Shown here: positions 17,636 through 26,140 of the stretch, piece after piece
How the letters are laid out: each line of letters begins with the position of its first letter
Numbering within the stretch: the stretch's first letter is position 1
Assembly (NCBI RefSeq): GCF_015223055.1
Contig: NZ_JADFBX010000021.1
Span: 1 to 64,000, forward strand
Origin: Pedobacter sp. MC2016-24
Lineage (GTDB): Bacteria; Bacteroidota; Bacteroidia; Sphingobacteriales; Sphingobacteriaceae
Reading direction: 5' to 3'
DNA length: 64,000 nt
Notes under the pieces: generated by a model
Databases searched by the model: none
What the model was told of the DNA's origin: nothing
What the model saw: the letters and a program-made list of their open reading frames with translations, nothing else
Program-made: the position numbers and the translations under genes

Positions 17636-17708
17636 GGTACGGTAGCTCAGTCGGTAGAGCAATGGACTGAAAATCCATGTGTCGCCGGTTCGATCCCGGC
17701 CCATACCA
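17636..17708 (+). tRNA. tRNA-Phe (GAA), copy 1
   Basis: A 73-nt cloverleaf without encoded CCA. Acceptor GGTACGG / CCATACC, D-stem GCTC/GAGC, anticodon stem ATGGA/TCCAT with loop CTGAAAA (anticodon GAA), T-stem GCCGG/CCGGC with loop TTCGATC. The acceptor stem holds a C5-A68 mismatch, also present in copy 2. Strong terminator 8 nt downstream. Confidence 0.95.
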
Positions 17709-17715
17709 CATCTTT

Positions 17716-17750
17716 AAAAAGGCCTTTTTCGTAAGATAAAGGCCTTTTTT
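17716..17750 (+). terminator. Rho-independent terminator of tRNA-Phe copy 1
   Basis: Stem AAAAAGGCC / GGCCTTTTT (17716-17724 with 17741-17749), 16-nt loop, then a T-run. Confidence 0.8.
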
Positions 17751-18163
17751 GCGTTCCAATGCTATATTTGTTTCATTTTAATGTCAGTCTACTCAGACTT
17801 ACTTTACGAGTTAAATAGGTTTATGGTTTAATTTACTGACATGTATATCAAAACTGATATTTACCTGGCTTCTTCCGACCTTCTTCCGACCTTCTTCTGA
17901 CCTTCTTCGGAGAAAAGGGCTTTTTAGGGGCCAGAAGGGAAGAATGCCCGAAGAATCTCCGAACATGGTAGACCTTAAATACGATATGTCCTAAAGTTTG
18001 TGAGGTTTAGCGATACGGCTTTGTGATAGTTAGAATTTATTATTGAAATAATGGAGTGATTTTTTTAGCTATAATGAATTGTTTATGTGTTATTTAAGGC
18101 GATAGTTACATGCCAGCTGCATGTGTTCAATGATGTTCTGTTTGAATTATTTTCAAAAAAAGT
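17751..18163. other. Gap between the two tRNA-Phe units
   Basis: No ORF is supported here. The middle holds an 11-bp tandem repeat and a folded region (17869-17963, listed separately). The rest is AT-rich with no clear gene. The last ~20 bp (from about 18143) resemble sequence upstream of tRNA copy 1, marking the duplicated promoter block. Confidence 0.5.
17869..17910 (+). repeat. 11-bp tandem repeat CTTCTTCCGAC
   Basis: Two exact units CTTCTTCCGAC (17869-17890), one unit with a single change (17891-17901) and a partial CTTCTTCGG (17902-17910). Downstream CCGAAGAA (17948-17955) and TCTCCGAA (17956-17963) are complementary to the repeat end (TTCTTCGG, TTCGGAGA), so the region can fold in alternative ways. 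Confidence 0.7.
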
Positions 18164-18193
18164 TTTGTTCTTAAGAAAAAGAAACTACATTTG
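18164..18193 (+). promoter_or_regulatory. Promoter of second tRNA-Phe
   Basis: TTTG (18164-18167), an 18-bp spacer and TACATTTG (18186-18193), identical in boxes and spacing to the copy 1 promoter. Confidence 0.75.
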
Positions 18194-18241
18194 CACTCCC
18201 AACCGAGGGGAACATGACTCAAAAACATGTTTAAATAAGAT

Positions 18242-18314
18242 GGTACGGTAGCTCAGTCGGTAGAGCAATGGACTGAAAATCCATGTGTCGCCGGTTCGAT
18301 CCCGGCCCATACCA
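18242..18314 (+). tRNA. tRNA-Phe (GAA), copy 2
   Basis: Identical 73-nt sequence to copy 1, offset 606 bp, with the same C5-A68 acceptor mismatch, no encoded CCA and a related 5' leader. The 3' end (from ACCA at 18311) starts a 23-24-bp direct repeat found again at 18994. Confidence 0.95.
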
Positions 18315-18333
18315 CTGCAAAAAGCTTCAGAGA
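18311..18333 (+). repeat. Att-like direct repeat, left copy
   Basis: The stretch ACCACTGCAAAAA then GCTTCAGAGA starts in the last four bases of tRNA-Phe copy 2 and recurs at 18994-19017 with one extra A. It overlaps the terminator stem. It may be an old attachment-site duplication or a duplicated terminator. Confidence 0.5.
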
Positions 18334-18349
18334 AATCTGGAGCTTTTTT
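18319..18349 (+). terminator. Rho-independent terminator of tRNA-Phe copy 2
   Basis: A 13-bp stem AAAAAGCTTCAGA / TCTGGAGCTTTTT (one T-G pair), loop GAAA, then T-run. Confidence 0.85.
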
Positions 18350-18795
18350 GTTTTGAGTGTTTTATTCCCAGTTAATTAGCGGAATATAGTGAAAGTGGCC
18401 TCTACCTAAAGAATTCTATATTTTAATGTCCCATAGAGAGATTTCTGCAGGTCTTCATTTGGATATAATTTCTTTGCTTCCTATTCAAACAAACCCAAAA
18501 ACAAAAGCTACCTTAATAGGTAGCCTTTGAAAACTAAATTAAACGAGTAGAAATTCATTTGTGCTTCGCAGCATGAAACGGTAAAAAAGCTAAATTTTGG
18601 TAAAACATGGAAAGTTTAAACAAGTTAACTTTGCACAAATATAATAAAATCTACTAATTAGGTAGATTTTATTTGCGTTTTTGTTTTTAAAGCTTTATGT
18701 TTACTTTATGAGTACTTAAAGGCGGAAAATAGTAGATTCAACTGTTCCGCTTAACAGGCAACCCTATTAAATATTGTAAACTTAAAAACGTAACT
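18350..18795. other. Gap upstream of the Hc1-like gene
   Basis: No ORF of note. It holds two related hairpins: GCTACC / GGTAGC (18507-18524) and AAAATCTAC / GTAGATTTT (18646-18670). Before the second is a TAACTTTG box (18626-18633) that fits the -7 consensus, but its best TTTG is 26 nt upstream, longer than usual. The promoter of the histone-like gene is therefore uncertain. Confidence 0.4.
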
Positions 18796-18975
18796 ATGAG
18801 TAAATTTGCAAAATTAAAAGAAGTAGTCGCAGCTGCAGAAACAGATGTTGAAAAATTCTATAACGGCGGTAATAGTGCAGCCGGAACAAGAGTTCGTAAA
18901 GCACTTCAGGAAATTAAAGGCCTTGCGCAGGAAATCCGTACTGAGATAACTGAAAAGAAAAACACAGGGAAATAG
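18796..18975 (+). CDS. Histone H1-like protein (Hc1 family)
   Basis: A 59-residue protein. It begins MSKFAKLKEVV, then EKFYNGGNSAAGTRVRKALQ and AQEIRTEITEKKNTGK. Small, rich in lysine and alanine, helical, with the AGTRVRKALQEIK core typical of Hc1-like proteins annotated across Bacteroidota. Likely a nucleoid-associated DNA-binding protein. It is intact: ATG at 18796, TAG at 18973-18975, followed by a strong terminator. It lies within a ~680-bp segment bounded by the direct repeat at the tRNA 3' end. Confidence 0.85.
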   Translation: MSKFAKLKEVVAAAETDVEKFYNGGNSAAGTRVRKALQEIKGLAQEIRTEITEKKNTGK

Positions 18976-18993
18976 TGTTTAACCCCACACCGG

Positions 18994-19017
18994 ACCACTG
19001 CAAAAAAGCTTCAGAGA
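18994..19017 (+). repeat. Att-like direct repeat, right copy
   Basis: Repeats the 3' end of tRNA-Phe copy 2 plus its flank (ACCACTGCAAAAAA then GCTTCAGAGA), differing by one inserted A. It is fused here to a perfectly palindromic terminator. Confidence 0.5.
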
Positions 19018-19033
19018 TCTCTGAAGCTTTTTT
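19002..19033. terminator. Bidirectional terminator between Hc1 gene and ECF sigma gene
   Basis: A perfect 32-bp palindrome: a run of six A, GCTTCAGAGA, its complement, and a run of six T. It lies between converging genes (Hc1 stop 18975, sigma stop 19075), so it can end transcription both ways. Confidence 0.85.
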
Positions 19034-19074
19034 GTTTACGGTGAATTTTGTACTCCAGCACCGGAATAGAAGAA

Positions 19075-19680
19075 TCAGTTTACCAAATCGTTGATTCCTT
19101 CAGCTATGATAAGCATAACTGTGATGTCTTTTAATGAAATGCGTAAATGTTTAAGTGCATGGGTAATCTGGTTTTCAACCGAACGTTTCGAGATGCCAAG
19201 CTGATCTGCGATCTCATCATTGCTCATCAACTGGCGCCGGCTCATGAGGAAAATTTCCTGAGATCTTTTTGGCAGGTGCTTAAGGTAGGTGTCTAGTTCC
19301 GTTTCAAGGTCATGATAGGCAATCCGGTCAAAACCGCTATTTCCCACTGAATTTTTTGAATAAACTTCCAGATCTTCTTTATAATCGATAGGAATAATTT
19401 TGCTGGCGTTGATGCTTTTGTAAACCCTGTAGCGACCAGCGGAGGTAAGGTAATTTTTGAAGGACTCGATCTGTAGTGTCTTTCGGTTGGTCCAGACCGT
19501 TAAAAAAATGTCATGCACAATTTGTTCGCATACCTCTCTGTCCTTTACATAAGCATAAGAATTACTGTAAATCCGGGAAGAGTAGCGGTGGAATAAGGTA
19601 GAAAAAGCACGTTCATCATCTAATTTGATGGATTCCCAAAGATCAGCATCGGTGGGAATCTGTGTAATTCTATTTGGCAT
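19075..19680 (-). CDS. ECF RNA polymerase sigma factor
   Basis: A 201-residue sigma-70 protein. Region 2 spans about residues 20-90 (TLFHRYSSRIYSNSYAYV, CEQIVHDIFLTVWTNRKTL). Region 4 spans about 130-185 (HLPKRSQEIFLMSRRQLMSN, DEIADQLGISKRSVENQI). It is transcribed away from the FecR gene that starts 104 bp beyond its own start. With that FecR and the STN-SusC it forms a signalling unit probably controlling the 21-34 kb glycan locus. The C-terminus has a short hydrophobic tail (ITVMLIIAEGINDLV), common in bacteroidotal ECF factors. Confidence 0.9.
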   Translation of the reverse strand: MPNRITQIPTDADLWESIKLDDERAFSTLFHRYSSRIYSNSYAYVKDREVCEQIVHDIFLTVWTNRKTLQIESFKNYLTSAGRYRVYKSINASKIIPIDYKEDLEVYSKNSVGNSGFDRIAYHDLETELDTYLKHLPKRSQEIFLMSRRQLMSNDEIADQLGISKRSVENQITHALKHLRISLKDITVMLIIAEGINDLVN

Positions 19681-19784
19681 AGAACGAATTTACATTTTTT
19701 AAGATCAAATTATAAATATTTTTTTTTAAAAGTATGTGTGTGGGATGTGTAAATCGGTACTATACATATAACCAATTATAAACT

Positions 19785-20924
19785 ATGACGAGGGAAGAAT
19801 ACATCCTGTTGTATGAAAAATGTATGCAGGGCGAATGCACTCAGGAAGAAAAGAAGAAACTTGATGAATATCAGGACGAATTCTCTTTAGATGACGTACA
19901 CTGGGATGAAGTCCGTTTGGGCAACGAACAGCAAATAATAGGCGGTATCTACAACCGGCTCCAAAAAAGCATAACAGATCAACATCCTGAAAAAATGCAG
20001 TGGTATAAGCTACCGCTTGCTGCTGCCATTGCATTGATTGCAGTAGGATTGGGTGTTTATTTGTATTTCAATGTTTCATCTGATAGCACCAGATTACACA
20101 CACAGGTGGCTGCAAGAATCGTTGCGGGCAGTAACAAGGCCATCCTTACGCTATCAGGGGGTAAACAAATTGCTTTAACCGATGCAGATAATGGCGAGCT
20201 GGTAACAGAAGGGAACACCCGGATTACAAAAACAGCCGACGGTAAAATCATTTACGAGCCCTCAATAGCACAAGATAGCAAAGCTGTTGTTTACAATACC
20301 GTGAGCACACCCAAAGGAGGACAATTTCAAGTTGTACTACCGGACGGATCTCAGATCTGGTTAAATGCGATGTCCAGTATCACCTATCCCTCCAGCTTTT
20401 CAGGAAAGGAAAGACTGGTTCAGTTAAAAGGAGAAGCCTATTTTGAGATCGCTAAAAATCCAGAAAAACCATTTAAAGTAGATGTGGCCGGCCAGCAGAA
20501 AATCGAAGTATTGGGCACACATTTTAATGTGGAGGCTTATATCGACGATCATGAAATCAAAACCACCCTTTTGGAAGGCTCAGTCAAGCTTGGCGCTAGA
20601 AATAAACAGATCAGATTGAAACCAGGCCAAATTGCTATTGATGATCTTAAAACTGATTTAATAGTGAAACAGGCTGATCTGGAGGAGGTCATGGCCTGGA
20701 AAAATGGCTTGTTTGTTTTAAATGAGGTCAATTTAAAGGACGTGATGAAAAAAGCAGCCAGATGGTATGATGTTGATGTCGAATATCAGGGGAACATCGC
20801 TAATAAAAAATTATGGGGTACCGTGTCAAGGTACAAAGACATTAACGAATTACTGGATAACATCGCTATAACCAGTTCACTGCGATATAAAATTGAGGGA
20901 AGGAGGGTGATTTTGATGAAATAA
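19785..20924 (+). CDS. FecR-family anti-sigma factor
   Basis: A 379-residue single-pass membrane protein. Cytoplasmic part about 1-72; membrane helix about 74-93 (LPLAAAIALIAVGLGVYLYF). The periplasmic FecR domain is at about 175-275 (LPDGSQIWLNAMSSITYPSS, VQLKGEAYFEIAKN, EVLGTHFNVEAY). A C-terminal DUF4974 domain follows (about 305-379). It should receive the signal from the STN domain of the following SusC and act on the divergent sigma factor. 147 bp separate it from SusC. Confidence 0.9.
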   Translation: MTREEYILLYEKCMQGECTQEEKKKLDEYQDEFSLDDVHWDEVRLGNEQQIIGGIYNRLQKSITDQHPEKMQWYKLPLAAAIALIAVGLGVYLYFNVSSDSTRLHTQVAARIVAGSNKAILTLSGGKQIALTDADNGELVTEGNTRITKTADGKIIYEPSIAQDSKAVVYNTVSTPKGGQFQVVLPDGSQIWLNAMSSITYPSSFSGKERLVQLKGEAYFEIAKNPEKPFKVDVAGQQKIEVLGTHFNVEAYIDDHEIKTTLLEGSVKLGARNKQIRLKPGQIAIDDLKTDLIVKQADLEEVMAWKNGLFVLNEVNLKDVMKKAARWYDVDVEYQGNIANKKLWGTVSRYKDINELLDNIAITSSLRYKIEGRRVILMK

Positions 20925-20962
20925 GCCATACCAGATCAAATACACCCTGATAAATAAAATAA

Positions 20963-20986
20963 CCAGGAGCGTTGAAGCCGCCCCTG
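20963..20986 (+). promoter_or_regulatory. Hairpin between FecR and SusC
   Basis: Stem CCAGG-A-GCG / CGC-C-CCTGG with a short loop, no T-run. It lies in the 147-bp gap and may limit read-through or protect the SusC transcript. Confidence 0.4.
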
Positions 20987-21071
20987 GAAATTGCACAGCT
21001 TGAGAACTGCTATCAGGAAAATTTTAACGGTCACATTTTCACAACCATTTTTTTATTAACCTAATTTTCAA

Positions 21072-24000
21072 ATGTATAAAATTTTAACTGTACTCAGATA
21101 CGGGATACCCTCTTGTGTCCACCCTAAATTATGGCGAATTATGAAACTGTCCTTTTTTATTTGTCTTATGGCATTTTTGCACGTCAGTGCCGCCTCAAGA
21201 GCACAAAAAATAAATTTAGATAAGAATAATGCAACACTTCGTGAAACACTTAATGACATCCGTAAACAAAGCGGGTATAGTATAATTTGTGATGTCGAAC
21301 TTTTGAACGAAGCGCAGCGGGTTAATCTTCACCTAAAAAACGTTTCAGTGGACGAAGCATTAAAGCAATGTTTTATGGATCAGCCTTTGTCTTATGTCAT
21401 CAACAAGAATACCATTGTCATCGCGCCAAAGCCACCAGGGCATGTTGTGGTAAAAAGATTCCTCAGTGTTTCGGGAACCGTTACAGATGAGAAAAACCTA
21501 CCCTTGCCGGGCGTGACGGTTAAAATCGAAAATAGCCCGACAGGTGTTTCCACGAACGGGAAAGGCTTTTATACAATCAATGTACCAGATGAAAAAACAG
21601 TATTGGTGTTTTCATCTGTCGGATATCAGACGCAGCGGCGGGCAGTGGGCAACGCCAGGGCGCTCAATGTTCAAATGACCGAAGAAAACAGCAAATTAAA
21701 TGAAATTGTTGTGGTTGGTTACGGTACGGTATTGAAAAAAGACCTGACGGGCTCGGTGGGCAGTGTCAGAATGGATGAAATGCAAAAAGCACCGGTCCGG
21801 TCTTTTGAAGAAGCCTTGGCGGGAAGGGTAGCTGGCGTAGCCGTAGCGAGCGGTGATGGACAGCCTGGATCTTCCAGCACGATCACCATCCGTGGGAACA
21901 ATTCGATCACTCAGAACAACGCACCTTTATACGTCATAGATGGCTTCCCACTGGAAAATGCGGATAACAATGCCATTAATCCTGCCGAAATAGAATCCAT
22001 TGAAATATTAAAAGATGCTTCTGCAACTGCCATATACGGTGCCAGAGGTGCGAACGGTGTGATCATGGTCACCACAAAAAGAGGGAAAACCGGCGAACCT
22101 GTCCTGACCTACAATGGGTATTACGGACTTCAGAAAAACAGAAATGAAGTGGCCTTAATGAATCCTTATGAGTTTGTAAAACTACAGCAGGACCTCAATC
22201 CGGTCAACGCTGAAAAACGATATTTTACCAATGGCCTTACCCTGGACAGTTACCGGACAGAACCAGGGATCAACTGGCAGGACCGCTTATTTAGAACAGC
22301 CCCGATGCAAAACCATTATATGGCTGTCAACGGTGGCAATGCCAATACCAAATATTCCATTTCCGGTTCCATTACCAACCAGGATGGGATTATACTCAAT
22401 ACCGGTTTTGACCGTTACCAGGGGCGTTTGATCTTGGATCAAAAGATCAATAATCAATTGAAAATCGGTGTCAACGTAAATTATTCAAATGCCAGCAGTT
22501 CAGGCAGTGTAGTATCCAATAGCTATGGTAGCTTAAGTACATTGAGCCTGATGTACAGTGTCTGGGCTTACAGACCGGTAAATGGAACGGGTAACAGTGA
22601 CGATCTGATTGATGAGCTTTATGATCCGGCTATTGACGTGAATAATGACCTGAGGGCAAATCCTGTGATCACTGCGCAAAATACCTTTAACAAGCGGGTT
22701 ACGAATTCTTTAGTCATGAATGCCTATGCGGAATACAATTTCACCAAAAGCTTAAAGCTGCGGGTTACCGGCGGTGCCAATCGTTCAGACCAGGTTGTGA
22801 ACATCTTTAACAATTCGCAGACGCCGCTGGGCAATCCTTTAAGTCCGCAGGGTAAAGGTGGTCCCAACGGCTCTGTGACCAATAATCGAATCAATGATTT
22901 GTTAAACGAGAACACGCTTACTTACAATGGCGTAATTGGGAAACACCATAAATTGAATGTATTGGGCGGCTTTACGGTGCAGCAAACTAACTTTAATAAT
23001 TTTGGCGCTGTCGCATTACAGGTGCCCAGCGAAACCTTAGGGACCAGCGGATTGGATGAGGGAACTTCTTCAACCATTACCTCAGTTACCTCATTAAACA
23101 GGTTGGTTTCCTTTTTAAGCAGGGTGAATTATAGTTATAAAAATAAATATTTGCTTACCGCATCCTTCAGATCTGATGGCTCGTCTAAATTTGCACCTGG
23201 AAATAAATGGAGTTATTTTCCTTCCGGCTCTATTGCATGGCGACTTACAGAAGAGGATTTTATGAAAAAAATACCTGTAATTACGGATGCTAAATTACGG
23301 GCAAGTTATGGCATTACCGGAAACAACCGGGTAAGTGATTTTGCCTATCTGGCCACACTGGTTTTACCAAATTCGGCAGTTTATCCTTTCAATAACGGCA
23401 TCAACAAAGGCGCCATCAAAACAGCCCTGGGAAACAAAAATCTGAAATGGGAAAATACCTCGCAACTGGATTTGGGGATGGATGTTTCCTTGCTGAAAGA
23501 CAAGCTGTCTTTTACTGCGGATTATTATCGGAAAACAACCTATGATTTATTACTCAATGCAAATTTGCCCCCAACCGCAGGGTTGCCCAATGCTTTTAAA
23601 AATATTGGAAAGGTGCGGAACGATGGATTTGAATTCACACTCAATACTACGAACATCAGCAATACAAATTTCTCCTGGACCACAAATTTCAATATTGCCT
23701 TTAACCGGAACAAGATATTGGCGCTGACAGAAAATCAGGAGAACATTTTAACCAACCTGGCCTGGGATGCCAACTATGTCAACACACCACTTTATACAGG
23801 CCAAATAGGTCAGCCCATTGCTCAATTCTATGGATACATCTGGGATGGTGTTTATCAGTACAGTGATTTCGACAAGTCGACATCAGGGGTTTACACCTTA
23901 AAAGCTGAGGTGCCTACAAATGGCAATACACGCGGTAGTATTCAGCCTGGTGACATCAAGTATAAAGACATCAATGGTGATGGGGTTGTCAATGCTGACG

Positions 24001-24518
24001 ATCGCACTGTAATTGGCAAACCTTATCCCCTATATACGGGAGGGATATCTAACACTTTCAATTACAAAGGGTTTGATTTGAATGTGTTTTTTCAATGGTC
24101 GGCAGGTAATGATCTGTTCAATGCCAACCGCCTGGTTTTTGAAGGTAGTACGCGGCTTGACCAAAATCAATACGCCAGTTTTATAAACAGATGGACTCCT
24201 GACAATCAAAATAATGACATGTTCAGGGTTGGCGGACAGGGGCCTTATGCCTATTCGTCCAGGGTAGTAGAGGACGGTTCCTATTTACGCCTGAAAACTG
24301 TTGCATTGGGCTATAATTTACCTGCTCCATTTGTTAAAAAAATTAAATTAAAGACATTAAGGGTATACGCAGCTGCGCAAAATATCATAACCTGGACCAA
24401 TTATTCAGGTCCGGATCCAGAGGTTTCTGCCAGGAATTCTGCATTAACGCCTGGATTTGATTACTCAGCTTATCCACGTGCCAGTACCATAACATTTGGG
24501 TTAAACACAACATTTTAA
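21072..24518 (+). CDS. SusC-family TonB-dependent transporter with STN domain
   Basis: A 1148-residue outer membrane transporter. A 23-residue N-terminal extension precedes the signal segment (MKLSFFICLMAFLHVSAAS), a layout common in STN-bearing SusC proteins. STN domain about 48-122 (NDIRKQSGYSIICDVELLNE); beta domain about 132-210 (GTVTDEKNLPLPGVTVKIE). The plug begins NEIVVVGYGTV and contains LKDASATAIYGARGANGV. The barrel ends in FGLNTTF. It belongs to the sigma/FecR circuit just upstream. Expected cargo is oligosaccharides of the GH79/GH88/PL8 substrate, probably hyaluronan or related glycosaminoglycan. Confidence 0.95.
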   Translation: MYKILTVLRYGIPSCVHPKLWRIMKLSFFICLMAFLHVSAASRAQKINLDKNNATLRETLNDIRKQSGYSIICDVELLNEAQRVNLHLKNVSVDEALKQCFMDQPLSYVINKNTIVIAPKPPGHVVVKRFLSVSGTVTDEKNLPLPGVTVKIENSPTGVSTNGKGFYTINVPDEKTVLVFSSVGYQTQRRAVGNARALNVQMTEENSKLNEIVVVGYGTVLKKDLTGSVGSVRMDEMQKAPVRSFEEALAGRVAGVAVASGDGQPGSSSTITIRGNNSITQNNAPLYVIDGFPLENADNNAINPAEIESIEILKDASATAIYGARGANGVIMVTTKRGKTGEPVLTYNGYYGLQKNRNEVALMNPYEFVKLQQDLNPVNAEKRYFTNGLTLDSYRTEPGINWQDRLFRTAPMQNHYMAVNGGNANTKYSISGSITNQDGIILNTGFDRYQGRLILDQKINNQLKIGVNVNYSNASSSGSVVSNSYGSLSTLSLMYSVWAYRPVNGTGNSDDLIDELYDPAIDVNNDLRANPVITAQNTFNKRVTNSLVMNAYAEYNFTKSLKLRVTGGANRSDQVVNIFNNSQTPLGNPLSPQGKGGPNGSVTNNRINDLLNENTLTYNGVIGKHHKLNVLGGFTVQQTNFNNFGAVALQVPSETLGTSGLDEGTSSTITSVTSLNRLVSFLSRVNYSYKNKYLLTASFRSDGSSKFAPGNKWSYFPSGSIAWRLTEEDFMKKIPVITDAKLRASYGITGNNRVSDFAYLATLVLPNSAVYPFNNGINKGAIKTALGNKNLKWENTSQLDLGMDVSLLKDKLSFTADYYRKTTYDLLLNANLPPTAGLPNAFKNIGKVRNDGFEFTLNTTNISNTNFSWTTNFNIAFNRNKILALTENQENILTNLAWDANYVNTPLYTGQIGQPIAQFYGYIWDGVYQYSDFDKSTSGVYTLKAEVPTNGNTRGSIQPGDIKYKDINGDGVVNADDRTVIGKPYPLYTGGISNTFNYKGFDLNVFFQWSAGNDLFNANRLVFEGSTRLDQNQYASFINRWTPDNQNNDMFRVGGQGPYAYSSRVVEDGSYLRLKTVALGYNLPAPFVKKIKLKTLRVYAAAQNIITWTNYSGPDPEVSARNSALTPGFDYSAYPRASTITFGLNTTF

Positions 24519-24529
24519 TTACGTAAATC

Positions 24530-26083
24530 ATGAGAAAAATCATTTACATATTGATGATCACGGCTATTTTTCCTTTGGCTTCTTGTAAAAAGTTTTTGGA
24601 TGTAGCGCCAACTGATTTTTTAAGTCCGGTTAATTATTACAGTACGGAACAGGAAGTGGAAAATGCATTGACAGGAGTTTATGATCCGCTGGGAAGAGAG
24701 GCTATGTACGGCCGGTATTTGTTTACTACGCTGGCCTATGGCAATGACGAAGGATTAAGATCGGCTTCGGCAACCACCACCGGTTTAGAAGTATTTAATT
24801 ATACGCCATCGGACGGTATTGTAGGAAATTTATGGACTTCCTGTTATCAGGGTATCGACCGGGCCAATGATCTGCTGGCTAATCTGGACAAGCCGAAAAT
24901 GGACGAGACCAAACGAAACCGGATAAGGGGGGAGGCCCTGTTTTTAAGAGCATACTATTATTTTTTACTGGCTGACAATTGGGGTGATGTACCCTTAAAG
25001 CTAAGCCCGACCGTTTCAGCCAGTGATGTAGACATCAAAAGCACCCCTAAAAAGGAAGTCTTTGAACAAATAGTGAAAGATATGGAAATTGCCGAGCTAT
25101 TGGTCAGTACGTCAACGGAATTGAAGTTTAGCGGAAGGGTCTCAAAAACAACCATTGAGGGCATATTGGCCCGGGTTTGCTTAACGATGGCTGGCAGCCA
25201 GGTTGATGATCCAGGTAAGCTTAGCGATGCATTAAAATGGGCTGAAAAGGTTCAGCAATCAAATGAACATAGTTTAAATCCCGATTACAAACAAATATTT
25301 ATCAACCAATCTAAGGATATCTATGACGTTAAAGAAAGCATGTGGGAAATTGAGTTTTACGGCAACGGCATAGGAAGCTATAATGAAACCTCCTGGGTTG
25401 GAGTTTGGGGTGGCATATTGGCATCGGGGCCAGATCTGCAAACGCCAGGTTACGGTTATGGTGCATTGTACGCGACCAACAAATTATATAACCTGTATAC
25501 AGATGCGGCCGATGTGAGGCGCGACTGGAACATAGCTCCATATTATTTCACCACCACCAAGCCAACTAATTTTACAGCAACACAATTGTACAACCGCTAT
25601 CCAGGTAAATGGCGTAGAGAGTATGAGGTGGTCACGCCAAAAAGCAAAAATACTTCTTCCACAAATTTTCCTGTGTTGAGGTATGCCGATGTACTTTTAA
25701 TGCTGGCTGAAGCTGAAAATGAGTTGCATGGCCCAACACAAAAGGCACATGACGCTTTGAACGAGGTCAGGGCAAGAGCGCATGCTTCTGAGTTTAAAGG
25801 AACAACCTTTATCACAGATAAAATTGTTTTCAGAAACGTTATCCAGGATGAAAGAGCGCGGGAACTTGCTTTTGAAGCTTTGCGTGATCATGACCTGAGA
25901 CGTTGGGGCATCATGATCAGTACGATGAAGGATTTGTCGAAGCGCATTACAGAAAGTTATCCGGCAAATTTAAGATTCCTGGCGTTGGCAGGTAATAACA
26001 TTGCCGACAGGCATTTGTATTTACCTATACCAAGTCTGGAATTGTCATTGAATAAAGCCATTAAACAAAACCCCAACTGGTAA
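24530..26083 (+). CDS. SusD/RagB-family glycan-binding lipoprotein
   Basis: A 517-residue lipoprotein, lipobox LASC (Cys about residue 19), 11 bp after SusC. N-terminal CKKFLDVAPTDFLSP, TPR-like helices (GEALFLRAYYYFLLADNWGD) and C-terminal ERARELAFEALRDHDLRRWG are classical. Aromatic residues available for glycan stacking are frequent (WVGVWGGI). It is of normal length and serves as an internal reference for the enlarged SusD at 49817. Confidence 0.95.
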   Translation: MRKIIYILMITAIFPLASCKKFLDVAPTDFLSPVNYYSTEQEVENALTGVYDPLGREAMYGRYLFTTLAYGNDEGLRSASATTTGLEVFNYTPSDGIVGNLWTSCYQGIDRANDLLANLDKPKMDETKRNRIRGEALFLRAYYYFLLADNWGDVPLKLSPTVSASDVDIKSTPKKEVFEQIVKDMEIAELLVSTSTELKFSGRVSKTTIEGILARVCLTMAGSQVDDPGKLSDALKWAEKVQQSNEHSLNPDYKQIFINQSKDIYDVKESMWEIEFYGNGIGSYNETSWVGVWGGILASGPDLQTPGYGYGALYATNKLYNLYTDAADVRRDWNIAPYYFTTTKPTNFTATQLYNRYPGKWRREYEVVTPKSKNTSSTNFPVLRYADVLLMLAEAENELHGPTQKAHDALNEVRARAHASEFKGTTFITDKIVFRNVIQDERARELAFEALRDHDLRRWGIMISTMKDLSKRITESYPANLRFLALAGNNIADRHLYLPIPSLELSLNKAIKQNPNW

Positions 26084-26140
26084 AAGTCGTTAAAAATTAA
26101 CGATCTGCTCAATAGTATAAACTCAATAAATACAACAAAA

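Noticed and set aside
17631..18349. One tRNA copy being a pseudogene
   Set aside because: Both copies are identical over 73 nt and each has a consensus promoter and a terminator.
18311..19033. Active integrative element
   Set aside because: Direct repeats are present but there is no integrase, recombinase or mobilisation gene in or near the 680-bp segment.
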